In this document: piece after piece, positions 27,888 to 37,243 of the stretch
How positions within the stretch are numbered: position 1 is the first letter of the stretch
Layout: each line of letters begins with the position of its first letter
Assembly: GCF_003610405.1 (NCBI RefSeq)
Contig: NZ_RAQC01000001.1
Location: 2,392,632-2,456,631, forward strand
DNA: 64,000 nucleotides
Reading direction: 5' to 3'
Origin: Microbacterium sp. AG238
Lineage (GTDB): Bacteria; Actinomycetota; Actinomycetes; Actinomycetales; Microbacteriaceae
Program-made: the position numbers and the translations under genes
The notes under the pieces: generated by a model
The model's database searches: none
Seen by the model: the letters and a program-made list of their open reading frames with translations, nothing else
What the model was told of the DNA's origin: nothing

Positions 27888-28256
27888 ATGATTCAGACCG
27901 AATCCCGCCTCAAGGTCGCCGACAACACCGGCGCCAAGGAGCTGCTCACCATCCGTGTGCTCGGCGGCTCCGCCCGCCGGTACGCCGGACTGGGCGACAT
28001 CATCGTCGCCACCGTCAAGGACGCGATCCCCGGTGGCAACGTCAAGAAGGGTGATGTCGTCAAGGCCGTCATCGTCCGCACCGTCAAGCAGACGCGCCGT
28101 TCCGACGGCTCGTACATCAAGTTCGACGAGAACGCCGCCGTCATCCTGAAGAACGACGGGGAGCCCCGCGGCACCCGCATCTTCGGACCGGTCGGTCGTG
28201 AGCTTCGCGACAAGAAGTTCATGAAGATCGTCTCGCTCGCCCCGGAGGTCATCTGA
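27888..28256 (+). CDS. rplN: 50S ribosomal protein L14
   Basis: 122 aa, [27 protein letters not shown]; ends [20 protein letters not shown]. Classic start of the spc gene block, here continuous with the S10 genes (4-nt gap), so no separate spc promoter is apparent. Confidence 0.98.
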   Translation: MIQTESRLKVADNTGAKELLTIRVLGGSARRYAGLGDIIVATVKDAIPGGNVKKGDVVKAVIVRTVKQTRRSDGSYIKFDENAAVILKNDGEPRGTRIFGPVGRELRDKKFMKIVSLAPEVI

Positions 28257-28258
28257 TC

Positions 28259-28618
28259 ATGGCGAACATCAAGAAGGGTGACCTGGTTCAGGTCATCACG
28301 GGCGCCAAGCCCGAGCGCGGCGGCGACCGCGGCAAGCAGGGCAAGGTCCTCGAGGTCCTCGTCGAGCAGAACCGCGTCATCGTCGAGGGCGTGAACTACG
28401 TCACCAAGCACAGCCGCGTCGGTCAGACGCAGCGTGGCACCAAGACGGGCGGCATCGAGACCTTCGAGGCCCCCATCCACATCTCGAACGTCCAGATCGT
28501 CGACCCCGAGACGAAGAAGCCGACCCGCGTCGGCCACCGCGTCGAGGAGAAGACGAAGGACGGCGTGAAGCGCACCGTCCGCGTGCGTTACGCGAAGAAG
28601 AGCGGCAAGGACCTCTGA
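28259..28618 (+). CDS. rplX: 50S ribosomal protein L24
   Basis: 119 aa with KOW motif [29 protein letters not shown]. Assembly initiator near the exit tunnel. 2-nt gap after rplN and 2-nt gap before rplE. Confidence 0.98.
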   Translation: MANIKKGDLVQVITGAKPERGGDRGKQGKVLEVLVEQNRVIVEGVNYVTKHSRVGQTQRGTKTGGIETFEAPIHISNVQIVDPETKKPTRVGHRVEEKTKDGVKRTVRVRYAKKSGKDL

Positions 28619-28620
28619 AT

Positions 28621-29211
28621 ATGAGCAGCACCACTGCCGCGGCGGCTGGCAAGATCCAGCCCCGCCTGAAGCAGAAGTACCAGAGCGAGATCAAGAAGGC
28701 TCTGCAGGACGAGTTCGGCTACGCCAACGTCATGCAGATCCCCGGTCTCGTGAAGGTCGTCGTGAACACCGGTGTCGGCGAGGCAGCTCGCGACAGCAAG
28801 GTGATCGACGGCGCTGTGGACGACCTGACGAAGATCACGGGTCAGAAGCCGATCGTCACGAAGGCCCGTAAGTCCATCGCGCAGTTCAAGCTGCGCGAGG
28901 GCCAGGCCATCGGCGCGCACGTCACCCTCCGTGGCGACCGTGCGTGGGAGTTCATCGACCGCCTCGTGAACCTCGCGCTGCCCCGCATCCGCGACTTCCG
29001 CGGTCTGTCGCCCAAGCAGTTCGACGGTCACGGCAACTACACCTTCGGTCTGCAGGAGCAGGCGGTCTTCCACGAGATCAACCAGGACCGCATCGACCGC
29101 GTCCGCGGTTTCGACATCACGATCGTCACGACGGCGAAGACGGATGACGAGGGACGCTCGCTGCTTCGCCAGCTGGGCTTCCCCTTCACGGCGGACAACG
29201 CTCAGGCGTAA
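28621..29211 (+). CDS. rplE: 50S ribosomal protein L5
   Basis: 196 aa. [25 protein letters not shown] and [22 protein letters not shown] are diagnostic; contacts 5S rRNA and the P-site tRNA. In many bacteria rpsN (S14) follows; here the next gene is rpsH and no S14 is present. Confidence 0.98.
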   Translation: MSSTTAAAAGKIQPRLKQKYQSEIKKALQDEFGYANVMQIPGLVKVVVNTGVGEAARDSKVIDGAVDDLTKITGQKPIVTKARKSIAQFKLREGQAIGAHVTLRGDRAWEFIDRLVNLALPRIRDFRGLSPKQFDGHGNYTFGLQEQAVFHEINQDRIDRVRGFDITIVTTAKTDDEGRSLLRQLGFPFTADNAQA

Positions 29212-29226
29212 TCCGGTACAATCGAT

Positions 29227-29260
29227 CGTTCGGCCTCGGGGCATGCTCCGGGGCCGAACG
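29227..29260 (+). terminator. Hairpin between rplE and rpsH
   Basis: CGTTCGGCCTCGGGG (29227-29241) pairs with CTCCGGGGCCGAACG (29246-29260) with two imperfect pairs around CATG. A boxA-like motif (29266-29281) follows directly, so readthrough may be controlled. This is where rpsN would normally lie. Confidence 0.6.
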
Positions 29261-29265
29261 ACTGC

Positions 29266-29281
29266 ACAACTGAATATGGAC
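29266..29281 (+). promoter_or_regulatory. boxA-like motif in the rpsH leader
   Basis: CACAACTGAATATGGAC, near-identical over AACTGAATAT-GAC to the motif before tuf. Candidate NusB/S10 (NusE) antitermination site downstream of a hairpin. Confidence 0.4.
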
Positions 29282-29344
29282 ATTCATCGAAGGTCGCCTG
29301 TCGTGTAACGGCAGTCGAAACCTCATGATCAAAGGAAAATACCT

Positions 29345-29743
29345 ATGACGATGACAGACCCGGTCGCAGATATGCTGACCCGTCTGCGCAACGCGAACTC
29401 GGCGCACCACGACTCCGTGTCGCTGCCGAGCTCGAAGCTCAAGACCAACATCGCCGAGATCCTCAAGCAGGAGGGCTACATCTCCAGCTGGGAGGTCTCC
29501 GATGCTCGTGTCGGCCAGACCCTCACCATGACGCTGAAGTACGGCCCCAACCGCGAGCGGTCGATCGCCGGCATCAAGCGCGTCTCCAAGCCCGGTCTCC
29601 GCGTTTACGCGAAGTCGACCGAGCTGCCCACGGTCCTCGGTGGCCTGGGCGTCGCGATTCTGTCCACCTCCTCTGGCCTCCTCACGGACCGCCAGGCCGA
29701 GTCGAAGGGCGTCGGCGGGGAAGTCCTCGCCTACGTGTGGTGA
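29345..29743 (+). CDS. rpsH: 30S ribosomal protein S8
   Basis: 132 aa, [24 protein letters not shown]-terminal [34 protein letters not shown]. Central-domain 16S binder and, in E. coli, spc operon repressor. ATG 29345 is preceded by AAAGGAAAA. Confidence 0.98.
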   Translation: MTMTDPVADMLTRLRNANSAHHDSVSLPSSKLKTNIAEILKQEGYISSWEVSDARVGQTLTMTLKYGPNRERSIAGIKRVSKPGLRVYAKSTELPTVLGGLGVAILSTSSGLLTDRQAESKGVGGEVLAYVW

Positions 29744-29747
29744 TCTG

Positions 29748-30284
29748 ATGTCGCGTATTGGACGTCTTCCCATTGACATCCCTGCCGGTGTGACCGTCGA
29801 GGTCGCCGGACAGGACGTCCTCGTCAAGGGCCCCAAGGGCGAGCTGCGACTGACCGTCGCCAAGCCCATCGAGGCCAAGGTCGAGGAGAACCAGGTTCTC
29901 GTCACCCGCCCGGATGACGAGCGCGAGTCGCGTGCCCTGCACGGCCTGACCCGCACCCTGATCAACAACAACATCATCGGCGTGACCCAGGGCTACACCA
30001 AGGGTCTCGAGGTCGTCGGCACCGGTTACCGCGTCGCTCAGAAGGGCTCGTCCGTCGAGTTCGCTCTCGGCTTCTCGCACCCCGTCACCGTCGAGGCACC
30101 CGCCGGCATCACCCTGACCGTCGAGGGCAACAACAAGCTCACGGTCAGCGGCATCGACAAGCAGGCGGTCGGCGAGACCGCGGCCAACATCCGCAAGATC
30201 CGCAAGCCCGAGCCGTACAAGGGCAAGGGTGTGCGGTACGCGGGCGAGGTCGTCCGCCGCAAGGCCGGAAAGGCTGGTAAGTAA
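29748..30284 (+). CDS. rplF: 50S ribosomal protein L6
   Basis: 178 aa from ATG 29748, [20 protein letters not shown]-terminal [22 protein letters not shown] near the sarcin-ricin loop. 4-nt gap after rpsH. Confidence 0.98.
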   Translation: MSRIGRLPIDIPAGVTVEVAGQDVLVKGPKGELRLTVAKPIEAKVEENQVLVTRPDDERESRALHGLTRTLINNNIIGVTQGYTKGLEVVGTGYRVAQKGSSVEFALGFSHPVTVEAPAGITLTVEGNNKLTVSGIDKQAVGETAANIRKIRKPEPYKGKGVRYAGEVVRRKAGKAGK

Positions 30285-30286
30285 GC

Positions 30287-30646
30287 ATGGCTGTGAAGAG
30301 CAAGTCCGACGCGCGCGCGCGTCGTCACGCCCGCCTTCGCAAGAAGATCGTGGGCACCGAGGTCCGGCCGCGCCTGGTCGTGACCCGCTCGGCCCGCCAC
30401 GTCTTCGTGCAGCTCGTCGACGACGCGAAGGGCCACACCGTGGCATCCGCGTCGACCCTCGAGGCCGACCTGCGCACGTTCGACGGTGACAAGACCGCCA
30501 AGGCCCGCAAGGTCGGCGAGCTCGTCGCCGAGCGCGCCAAGGCCGCCGGCGTCGCAGACGTCGTGTTCGACCGCGGTGGCAACCGCTACGCGGGCCGTGT
30601 CGCAGCGATCGCCGACGGCGCTCGCGAGGGAGGTCTGAACCTGTGA
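30287..30646 (+). CDS. rplR: 50S ribosomal protein L18
   Basis: 119 aa, basic N-terminus [19 protein letters not shown] then [20 protein letters not shown] and ending [17 protein letters not shown]. 5S rRNA binder. Overlaps rpsE by 4 nt (GTGA). Confidence 0.98.
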   Translation: MAVKSKSDARARRHARLRKKIVGTEVRPRLVVTRSARHVFVQLVDDAKGHTVASASTLEADLRTFDGDKTAKARKVGELVAERAKAAGVADVVFDRGGNRYAGRVAAIADGAREGGLNL

Positions 30647-31341
30647 GCGATGCAGTGACCAACAACAACGGAGAGAACCCTGTGACCGAACAGGCTACGA
30701 CCGAGCAGGCCGCAGGCACCGCTCCCGTCGAGCGCGAGGCCCGCGAGCCCCGCCGCGGCAGCCGCGAGCGCAACAACAACCGCGACCGCGGTTCGCGCGA
30801 CGCCGACAAGAGCCAGTTCCTGGAGCGCGTCGTCACGATCAACCGCGTGTCGAAGGTCGTCAAGGGTGGTCGTCGCTTCAGCTTCACCGCTCTCGTCGTC
30901 GTCGGCGACGGCAACGGTCTGGTGGGCGTCGGCTACGGCAAGGCGCGTGAGGTCCCCCTCGCCATCTCGAAGGGTGTCGAAGAGGCCAAGCGCAACTTCT
31001 TCCGCGTTCCCCGCACCGGCTCGACCATCCCGCACCCCGTGCAGGGTGAGGCAGCCGCCGGCGTGGTGCTCCTGCGTCCGGCCGCGGCCGGTACCGGTGT
31101 TATCGCCGGTGGTCCCGTCCGCGCCGTGCTCGAGTGCGCCGGTATCCACGACGTCCTGTCGAAGTCGCTCGGCTCGTCGAACACGATCAACATCGTGCAC
31201 GCGACCGTCGAGGCACTGAAGCAGCTCGAGGAGCCCCGTGCGGTCGCCGCACGCCGTGGCCTGGACTTCGACCAGGTCGCGCCGGCTCGTCTCGTGCGCG
31301 CTGAGGCCGAGGCGAACGCCGCACAGAAGGTAGGTGCCTGA
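30643..31341 (+). CDS. rpsE: 30S ribosomal protein S5, N-terminally extended
   Basis: 232 aa; GTG start overlapping the rplR stop. A ~60-residue Glu/Arg/Asn-rich extension precedes the S5 core ([45 protein letters not shown]). S5 shapes decoding fidelity. Overlaps rpmD by 1 nt. Confidence 0.98.
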   Translation: MSDAVTNNNGENPVTEQATTEQAAGTAPVEREAREPRRGSRERNNNRDRGSRDADKSQFLERVVTINRVSKVVKGGRRFSFTALVVVGDGNGLVGVGYGKAREVPLAISKGVEEAKRNFFRVPRTGSTIPHPVQGEAAAGVVLLRPAAAGTGVIAGGPVRAVLECAGIHDVLSKSLGSSNTINIVHATVEALKQLEEPRAVAARRGLDFDQVAPARLVRAEAEANAAQKVGA

Positions 31342-31526
31342 TGGCCGCTCGACTGAAGGTCACCCAGGTCAAGTCCAAGGTGAGCGAGAAGCAGAACCAG
31401 CGCGACACGCTGCGTTCGCTGGGTCTCAAGCGGATCGGCGACTCGGTCGTCCGTCCCGACGACGCGCAGACGCGCGGCTACGTCAAGACCGTCGCGCACC
31501 TCGTGAAGGTTGAGGAGATCGACTGA
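31341..31526 (+). CDS. rpmD: 50S ribosomal protein L30
   Basis: 61 aa. [23 protein letters not shown] and [24 protein letters not shown] match bacterial L30. One-base overlaps on both sides (TGATG type). Confidence 0.98.
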   Translation: MAARLKVTQVKSKVSEKQNQRDTLRSLGLKRIGDSVVRPDDAQTRGYVKTVAHLVKVEEID

Positions 31527-32017
31527 TGGCTGAGAAGAAGGACGACAAGAAGGCGAAGGCCGAGACCACGGCCGCTCGTCCCGGTGTGCTGAAGGTGCAC
31601 CACCTGCGTCCGGTCCCCGGATCCAACACCGCGAAGACCCGTGTCGGTCGCGGTGAGGGCTCGAAGGGCAAGACGGCGGGCCGCGGTACCAAGGGTACGA
31701 AGGCTCGCTACCAGGTCAAGGTGGGCTTCGAGGGTGGCCAGATGCCGCTCCACATGCGCACCCCCAAGCTGCGCGGGTTCAAGAACCCGTTCCGCGTCGA
31801 GTACCAGGTCGTGAACCTGGACAAGCTCGCGGAGCTGTACCCGCAGGGCGGCGACGTCACCATCGGCGACCTGGTCGCCAAGGGTGCCGTCCGCAAGAAC
31901 GAGAAGGTCAAGGTGCTCGGCACCGGCGACATCTCGGTGGCGCTGAACGTGTCGGTCGACAAGGTCTCGGGCTCTGCCGAGCAGAAGATCGTCGCGGCCG
32001 GCGGGTCCATCAAGTAA
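31526..32017 (+). CDS. rplO: 50S ribosomal protein L15
   Basis: 163 aa with [39 protein letters not shown] and [18 protein letters not shown]. An N-terminal Lys-rich stretch is added. Last ribosomal gene before a terminator, so secY is expressed separately or by readthrough. Confidence 0.98.
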   Translation: MAEKKDDKKAKAETTAARPGVLKVHHLRPVPGSNTAKTRVGRGEGSKGKTAGRGTKGTKARYQVKVGFEGGQMPLHMRTPKLRGFKNPFRVEYQVVNLDKLAELYPQGGDVTIGDLVAKGAVRKNEKVKVLGTGDISVALNVSVDKVSGSAEQKIVAAGGSIK

Positions 32018-32024
32018 TTCGCCA

Positions 32025-32054
32025 GCGAGGGCCGGAGTTCGCTCCGGCCCTCGC
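32025..32054 (+). terminator. rplO terminator with UUCG loop
   Basis: Perfect 13-bp stem GCGAGGGCCGGAG / CTCCGGCCCTCGC closed by TTCG, 7 nt after the rplO stop. Confidence 0.9.
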
Positions 32055-32148
32055 TTCGTCGTATCCGAGGCGCGCCAGCGAACGGCCTGGGATACCCTGG
32101 TTGACGGTGTCTTCCCGAGACGCCGCCCATCCCTTGGGAGGAATCCAC

Positions 32149-33474
32149 TTGTTCAGCGCCATTGCGCGGGTCTTCCGCACCCCGGATCTCCGGCGGAAGA
32201 TCGGCTTCACCCTGGCGATCATCGCCATCTACCGCCTGGGCGCCCACGTCCCGACGCCGTTCGTCAATTTCCCGAACGTGCAGAGCTGTCTCGACCAGAG
32301 CGGAACCGCGCAGGGCCTGCTCTCGCTCGTGAACCTGTTCTCGGGCGGCGCGCTGCTGCAGCTGTCGATCTTCGCGCTCGGCGTCATGCCGTACATCACC
32401 GCGACGATCATCGTGCAGCTGCTGCGTGTGGTCATCCCGCACTTCGAGACCCTCTACAAGGAGGGCCAGTCGGGTCAGGCGAAGCTCACGCAGTACACGC
32501 GCTACCTCACCATCGCGCTGGCGCTGCTGCAGTCGACCACTCTCGTGACGGTCGCACGCTCGGGTCAGCTGATCCCCGTGACCGGTGTTCCCGAGTGCGC
32601 GCAGCTCCTGACCTCGGAGGCCTGGTACGCACAGCTCCTGATGATCATCACGATGACCGCCGGCACGGGCCTGATCATGTGGTTCGCCGAGCTCGTCACC
32701 GAGCGCGGCGTCGGCAACGGCATGTCGATCCTCATCTTCACGTCGATCGCGGCGACCTTCCCGGCCGCGCTGTGGTCGATCGCCGTCGCGCGCGGCTTCG
32801 AGATCTTCCTCCTCGTGCTCGCTGTCGGTATCGCCGTCGTCGCCCTCGTCGTCTTCGTCGAGCAGTCGCAGCGGCGCATCCCCGTCCAATACGCCAAGCG
32901 GATGGTCGGCCGACGCACCTACGGCGGGACGAACACGTACATTCCGATCAAGGTCAACATGGCCGGCGTGGTGCCCGTCATCTTCGCCTCGTCGCTGCTC
33001 TACATCCCCGCGCTGATCGCGCAGTTCAATCAGAACCCGGATGCCGACGGCAACGTGCCCGGCTGGGTGGCGTGGATCCAGCAGTACTTCACGACCGGCG
33101 ACAGCCCGCTGTACATGGCGGTGTACTTCCTGCTGATCATCGGCTTCACCTACTTCTACGTCGCGATCACGTTCAACCCGGTCGACGTCGCCGACAACAT
33201 GAAGAAGTACGGCGGGTTCATCCCCGGCATCCGTGCCGGTCGCCCCACCGCGGAGTACCTCGACTACGTGCTCACCCGCATCACCGCTCCCGGCTCGATC
33301 TACCTGGGGCTCATCGCCCTGCTCCCGCTGATCGCGCTCGCGACGGTCGGTGCGAACCAGAACTTCCCGTTCGGCGGCGCATCGATCCTCATCATCGTGG
33401 GTGTCGGACTCGAGACGGTGAAGCAGATCGACGCGCAGCTCCAGCAGCGCCACTACGAAGGGTTGCTGCGATGA
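32149..33474 (+). CDS. secY: Preprotein translocase subunit SecY
   Basis: 441 aa from TTG 32149 with GGGAGGAA at 32135-32142; this gives MFSAIARVFRTPDLRRKIGFTL, the normal actinobacterial start, whereas the longer frame adds unrelated residues. Ten membrane segments and the motifs GVMPYITATIIVQLL and ERGVGNGMSILIF are visible. Forms the SecYEG channel. A TACCCT box at 32093-32098 may be its -10. Overlaps adk by 4 nt. Confidence 0.98.
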   Translation: MFSAIARVFRTPDLRRKIGFTLAIIAIYRLGAHVPTPFVNFPNVQSCLDQSGTAQGLLSLVNLFSGGALLQLSIFALGVMPYITATIIVQLLRVVIPHFETLYKEGQSGQAKLTQYTRYLTIALALLQSTTLVTVARSGQLIPVTGVPECAQLLTSEAWYAQLLMIITMTAGTGLIMWFAELVTERGVGNGMSILIFTSIAATFPAALWSIAVARGFEIFLLVLAVGIAVVALVVFVEQSQRRIPVQYAKRMVGRRTYGGTNTYIPIKVNMAGVVPVIFASSLLYIPALIAQFNQNPDADGNVPGWVAWIQQYFTTGDSPLYMAVYFLLIIGFTYFYVAITFNPVDVADNMKKYGGFIPGIRAGRPTAEYLDYVLTRITAPGSIYLGLIALLPLIALATVGANQNFPFGGASILIIVGVGLETVKQIDAQLQQRHYEGLLR

Positions 33475-34058
33475 CGGCTGCACGCCTGCTGATCGTCGGG
33501 CCCCAGGGCTCGGGCAAGGGCACTCAGGGTGTCCGCATCGCCGAGGCCCTCGGCGTTCCTGCCGTGTCGACCGGCGATGTCTTCCGGGCGAACGTCAAAG
33601 AAGGCACTCCGCTCGGCCAGCAGGTCAAGGCGATCATCGACGGCGGCGACCTGGTTCCCGACGAGCTGACGAGCGCGATCGTGCGCGACCGTCTCGCCCA
33701 GGACGACGCGGCCGGCGGGTTCCTGCTCGACGGATACCCCCGCAACCTCGCCCAGGTCGCCGACCTCGACGCCTTCCTCAGCAGTCGCGGCGAGGAGCTG
33801 ACCGGCGTCATCGAGCTCGTCGTCCCGCGCGAGGAGTCGATCGCGCGTCTGTCCAAGCGTGCCGCCGAACAGGGGCGCGGCGACGACAACGCGGAGTCGA
33901 TCGCCAAGCGGCTGTCGATCTACGAGAACGAGACGGCGCCGATCCTCGATGTCTTCCGCGAGCGCGGCATCGTCGACCAGATCGACGGTGTCGGCTCGCT
34001 CGACGAGATCACCGAGCGCATCACCGCGGCCCTGACCGCCCGCGGCATCACGGCGTGA
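33471..34058 (+). CDS. adk: Adenylate kinase
   Basis: 195 aa from ATG 33471 (ATGA overlap with secY). P-loop GPQGSGKGTQ, then STGDVFR, LLDGYPRN and the ERGIVDQIDG tail. Interconverts 2 ADP with ATP + AMP. The LID is short with no zinc cysteines, the short-lid form typical of actinobacteria. Overlaps map by 4 nt. Confidence 0.97.
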   Translation: MTAARLLIVGPQGSGKGTQGVRIAEALGVPAVSTGDVFRANVKEGTPLGQQVKAIIDGGDLVPDELTSAIVRDRLAQDDAAGGFLLDGYPRNLAQVADLDAFLSSRGEELTGVIELVVPREESIARLSKRAAEQGRGDDNAESIAKRLSIYENETAPILDVFRERGIVDQIDGVGSLDEITERITAALTARGITA

Positions 34059-34888
34059 TCGGCCGCCGCTCCATCTACAAGTCGCCCGCCCAGCTGCGGG
34101 CGATGGTCGAGCCCGGACTCATCACGGCGGCAGCGCTCCAGGCGGTGCGCGACCACGTGGCGCCCGGCGTGACGACGCTCGAGCTCGACGCGATCGCCGC
34201 GGACGTCATCCGCTCGCGCGGCGCCGAGTCGAACTTCCAGCTCGTCCGCGGCTACCGCCACACGGTGTGCGCGTCGGTCAACGAGCAGGTCGTGCACGGC
34301 ATCCCGAACTCTCGTCCGCTCGAGCCCGGCGACATCCTCTCGATCGACGCCGGTGCGCAGTTCCGCGGCTGGAACGGCGACTCGGCGATCACGATCGTCA
34401 TCCCCGATCCCGACCGCCCGGAGCTCGTCGCGGCCCGTGAGCGCCTGTCCGAGGTGACCGAGGAGTCGCTGTGGGCGGGCATCGCCGCCCTGGCGAACGC
34501 GAAGCGCATCGGCGAGATCGGCGACGCGATCCAGACGTCGATCGAGTCTTCGGGCGAGGGCTACGGCATCCTGCGCGACTACGTCGGGCACGGTATCGGC
34601 CGCAAGATGCACGAGGCGCCGTCGGTGTTCAACTACCGCGTTCCCGACCTCGGCCCCGAGGTCAAGCCCGGTCTCGTCCTCGCGATCGAGCCGATGGTCG
34701 TGGCCGGCTCGGAAGAGACCTTCACGGAGGACGACGACTGGACCGTCTCGACGATCGACGGCTCGGACGGCTCCCATTGGGAACATAGCGTCGCGGTGCA
34801 TGATGGGGGAATCTGGGTTCTCACGGCACCGGACGGTGGCGCCGCGGGACTCGCTCCGTATGGAATCGTGCCGACGGAAATCGGCTGA
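34055..34888 (+). CDS. map: Methionine aminopeptidase type I
   Basis: 277 aa; GTG start in a 4-nt overlap with adk. Metal ligands are seen in SIDAGAQFRGWNGDSA (two Asp), YVGHGIGRKMHEAP (His), AIEPM (Glu) and SHWEHSVAVHDGG (Glu). Removes initiator Met from nascent proteins. Completes the secY-adk-map unit. Confidence 0.97.
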   Translation: MIGRRSIYKSPAQLRAMVEPGLITAAALQAVRDHVAPGVTTLELDAIAADVIRSRGAESNFQLVRGYRHTVCASVNEQVVHGIPNSRPLEPGDILSIDAGAQFRGWNGDSAITIVIPDPDRPELVAARERLSEVTEESLWAGIAALANAKRIGEIGDAIQTSIESSGEGYGILRDYVGHGIGRKMHEAPSVFNYRVPDLGPEVKPGLVLAIEPMVVAGSEETFTEDDDWTVSTIDGSDGSHWEHSVAVHDGGIWVLTAPDGGAAGLAPYGIVPTEIG

Positions 34889-34899
34889 GGAGAGAAGTG

Positions 34900-35586
34900 A
34901 TGGCTACTGCGGCTACGGGCAAGACCAACTGGTTCGCGATCTGGGTGTCGACGGCCGTCGTGGTCGTCGTGGCGCTGATCGTGGCGCTCGTGGTGTGGAT
35001 GAACAACAGCGCGACCGACCCGGGCACCCCGCCCACGGGCTCGGGCATCAACCAGGAGACCGGTGCGGTCGTCGTCGGCGAGGGGTCGCAGACGCTCGAC
35101 ACGTACATCGACTTCATGTGCCCGATCTGCGGTCAGTTCGAGACCACGTACGGGCCCGAGATCCTCGACCTCGTCAACGACGGCACGATCACTCTCAACA
35201 TCCACCCCATCTCCATCCTCGATCGCTACTCGCAGGGCGCCGAGTACTCCACGCGCTCGGCCAACGCGATGTACTGCGTGGCCGAGGCCGACCCCGACGC
35301 GGCCGTCCCCTTCATGCAGGCGATGTTCGAGCAGCAGCCCGCCGAGCAGTCGACGGGTCTCACCGACGAGCAGATCCTGCAGATCGCCTCCGACGCCGGC
35401 GTCACCGGCATCGACTCCTGCGTCACCGATCGCACCTACGAGTCGTTCGTGACCGCGAAGACGAAGGAGACGCCGATCCAGCCCGGCTCGAACGGTATCG
35501 GCACGCCGACGATCGCGGTCAACGGCGAGACGATCTCGAACAGCACGATCCCCGCACGCGGCTCGTTCGCGACGCTCTTCAACTGA
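34900..35586 (+). CDS. DsbA-family thioredoxin-like membrane protein
   Basis: 228 aa; ATG after GAGGAGAGA. One membrane anchor (residues ~12-38), then an extracytoplasmic DsbA-like domain: DFMCPICGQFETTYGPEI holds the CPIC redox pair, and IGTPTIAVNG is the cis-Pro loop. Probably forms, isomerises or reduces disulfides in exported proteins. Two further Cys (MYCVAE, DSCVTD) are also present. It lies 11 nt after map and may share its transcript. Confidence 0.85.
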   Translation: MATAATGKTNWFAIWVSTAVVVVVALIVALVVWMNNSATDPGTPPTGSGINQETGAVVVGEGSQTLDTYIDFMCPICGQFETTYGPEILDLVNDGTITLNIHPISILDRYSQGAEYSTRSANAMYCVAEADPDAAVPFMQAMFEQQPAEQSTGLTDEQILQIASDAGVTGIDSCVTDRTYESFVTAKTKETPIQPGSNGIGTPTIAVNGETISNSTIPARGSFATLFN

Positions 35587-35623
35587 CCGTCGCGGAGCGA
35601 CGCGCCGGAGAAGATACGGCGAG

Positions 35624-35652
35624 TTGCCGGAGCGTGCGGTAGCGCGTATGCT
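35624..35652 (+). promoter_or_regulatory. infA promoter, TTGCCG-N17-TATGCT
   Basis: -35 TTGCCG at 35624-35629, 17-nt spacer, -10 TATGCT at 35647-35652. Leader of ~85 nt contains CTGCACAACTG (35721-35731), shared with the rpsH leader. Confidence 0.75.
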
Positions 35653-35742
35653 TGCTCTTTGGTGCGTTGCGCCTCTCTCGGCGTGTCACCGAAAATCCCA
35701 TCCAACGCAGACCGACCGGCCTGCACAACTGTAAGCGAGCGT

Positions 35743-35964
35743 ATGGCCAAGAAAGACGGTGTCATCGAGATCGAGGGCGTGATCTCCGAGGCTCTGCCGA
35801 ACGCGATGTTCCGCGTCGAGCTGAGCAACGGACACAAGGTCCTCGCAACGATCTCGGGCAAGATGCGGCAGAACTACATCCGCATCATCCCCGAAGACCG
35901 CGTGGTCGTGGAGCTCAGCCCCTACGACCTGACGCGCGGTCGCATCGTCTACCGCTACCGCTGA
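35743..35964 (+). CDS. infA: Translation initiation factor IF-1
   Basis: 73 aa from ATG 35743 ([27 protein letters not shown]); a longer upstream frame is rejected by family length. S1-like OB fold that binds the 30S A site. Followed 76 nt later by rpmJ. Confidence 0.98.
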   Translation: MAKKDGVIEIEGVISEALPNAMFRVELSNGHKVLATISGKMRQNYIRIIPEDRVVVELSPYDLTRGRIVYRYR

Positions 35965-36040
35965 GCCCAGCGCACACCGGCCGAGAAGTAACGCCCCGGG
36001 GCTCCTGCTCCGTCGGCGAAGACAGCGAATCAGGAACATC

Positions 36041-36157
36041 ATGAAGGTCAACCCCTCCGTCAAGCCCATCTGCGACCACTGCAAGGTCATCCGTCGCCAC
36101 GGTCGCGTCATGGTCATCTGCAAGTCGAACCCGCGTCACAAGCAGCGCCAGGGCTGA
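36041..36157 (+). CDS. rpmJ: 50S ribosomal protein L36, zinc-binding form
   Basis: 38 aa, [27 protein letters not shown] then [11 protein letters not shown]. The zinc ligands Cys, Cys, Cys and His are present, so this is the zinc-containing (C+) paralogue. It lies in the usual infA-rpmJ-rpsM position, with GAATCAGGAAC upstream. Confidence 0.97.
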   Translation: MKVNPSVKPICDHCKVIRRHGRVMVICKSNPRHKQRQG

Positions 36158-36163
36158 TCGGAT

Positions 36164-36179
36164 GCCGCGTGCACGCGGC
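36164..36179. repeat. Perfect palindrome after rpmJ
   Basis: GCCGCGTGCACGCGGC, 7 nt after the rpmJ stop. Possible hairpin ahead of the rpsM leader, which then has GACAACTCAATACACC (36192-36207). Confidence 0.5.
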
Positions 36180-36191
36180 GCTCGGTCCGAC

Positions 36192-36207
36192 GACAACTCA
36201 ATACACC
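36192..36207 (+). promoter_or_regulatory. boxA-like motif in the rpsM leader
   Basis: GACAACTCAATACACC contains AACTCAATA, the core I recall for mycobacterial rrn boxA (TTTGAGAACTCAATA). No rRNA is nearby, so it would act on a ribosomal protein leader. Inference from motif memory. Confidence 0.45.
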
Positions 36208-36313
36208 TCAGGCAGATCAGAACCCGCCCGGCGACGCCGGCGGGGGACACCTCGGGACGAAGGCCCGAGCACAGATCCTGCTCCATACCTTCGACTACTC
36301 CTAGGAGAACCGC

Positions 36314-36688
36314 ATGGCACGTCTTGCCGGCGTTGACATCCCGCGCGACAAGCGCGTGGTGATCGCCCTCACGTACATCTACGGCGTGGGCCGTACCCGC
36401 TCGAACGAGATCCTCGCAGCGACGGAGATCGACGAGAACATCCGCGTCAAGGACCTCAGCGACGACCAGCTCGTCGCGCTCCGCGACTACATCGAGGGCA
36501 ACTACAAGGTGGAGGGTGACCTGCGCCGCGAGGTCGCCGCCGACATCCGCCGCAAGGTCGAGATCGGTTCCTACGAGGGTCTGCGCCACCGCCGTGGCCT
36601 GCCCGTGCGCGGTCAGCGCACCAAGACCAACGCGCGTACGCGCAAGGGTCCCAAGCGCACCGTCGCCGGCAAGAAGAAGGCGCGCTAA
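36314..36688 (+). CDS. rpsM: 30S ribosomal protein S13
   Basis: 124 aa, [26 protein letters not shown] and the basic tail [30 protein letters not shown]. Contacts P-site tRNA and S19. ATG preceded by TAGGAGAA. Confidence 0.98.
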   Translation: MARLAGVDIPRDKRVVIALTYIYGVGRTRSNEILAATEIDENIRVKDLSDDQLVALRDYIEGNYKVEGDLRREVAADIRRKVEIGSYEGLRHRRGLPVRGQRTKTNARTRKGPKRTVAGKKKAR

Positions 36689-36722
36689 GGCGCGGCCCCC
36701 ACAGGTTTAGGAGAACACGCAC

Positions 36723-37121
36723 ATGGCACAGGCCAAGTCCGCAGCGCGCAAGCCGCGCCGCAAGGAGAAGAAGAACATCGCGCTGGGCCACGCCCACATC
36801 AAGTCGACGTTCAACAACACGATCGTCTCGATCACCGACCCGTCGGGCGCCGTCATCAGCTGGGCCTCCTCGGGTGGCGTCGGCTTCAAGGGCTCGCGCA
36901 AGTCGACCCCCTACGCCGCCGGCATGGCCGCCGAGTCCGCTGCGCGTCAGGCGCAGGAGCACGGCGTCAAGAAGGTCGACGTCTTCGTGAAGGGCCCCGG
37001 TTCGGGCCGTGAGACCGCGATCCGCTCGCTGACGGCCGCCGGCCTCGAGGTGGGGTCCATCCAGGACGTCACCCCGCAGGCCCACAACGGCTGCCGTCCC
37101 CCCAAGCGCCGCCGCGTCTGA
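36723..37121 (+). CDS. rpsK: 30S ribosomal protein S11
   Basis: 132 aa with [42 protein letters not shown] and ending [18 protein letters not shown]. Platform protein near the mRNA exit. No rpsD lies between it and rpoA here. Confidence 0.98.
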   Translation: MAQAKSAARKPRRKEKKNIALGHAHIKSTFNNTIVSITDPSGAVISWASSGGVGFKGSRKSTPYAAGMAAESAARQAQEHGVKKVDVFVKGPGSGRETAIRSLTAAGLEVGSIQDVTPQAHNGCRPPKRRRV

Positions 37122-37133
37122 GCTGACACGGAT

Positions 37134-37160
37134 CCGGATGCCGCATCGCGCGGCATCCGG
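37134..37160 (+). terminator. Hairpin between rpsK and rpoA
   Basis: Perfect 11-bp stem CCGGATGCCGC / GCGGCATCCGG with loop ATCGC, 12 nt after the rpsK stop; a boxA-like motif follows at 37175. Confidence 0.7.
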
Positions 37161-37174
37161 ACTTCCGTCGTTTC

Positions 37175-37191
37175 CTTGAAAACTCAACACC
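37175..37191 (+). promoter_or_regulatory. boxA-like motif in the rpoA leader
   Basis: CTTGAAAACTCAACACC, the closest match in the window to actinobacterial boxA (TTTGAGAACTCAATA type). Lies just after a terminator-like hairpin and ~70 nt before rpoA. Confidence 0.5.
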
Positions 37192-37202
37192 TCACTGAAT
37201 TG

Positions 37203-37226
37203 CACGTGTCATATAGCGGTCACGTG
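37203..37226. promoter_or_regulatory. Two CACGTG palindromes flanking a TATA sequence upstream of rpoA
   Basis: CACGTG at 37203-37208 and 37221-37226 with TCATATAGCGGT between, ~18 nt before the rpoA GTG. Looks like a protein-binding site pair around a possible -10, but no matching -35 was found. Confidence 0.4.
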
Positions 37227-37243
37227 ATCGAAAGGAACACATA

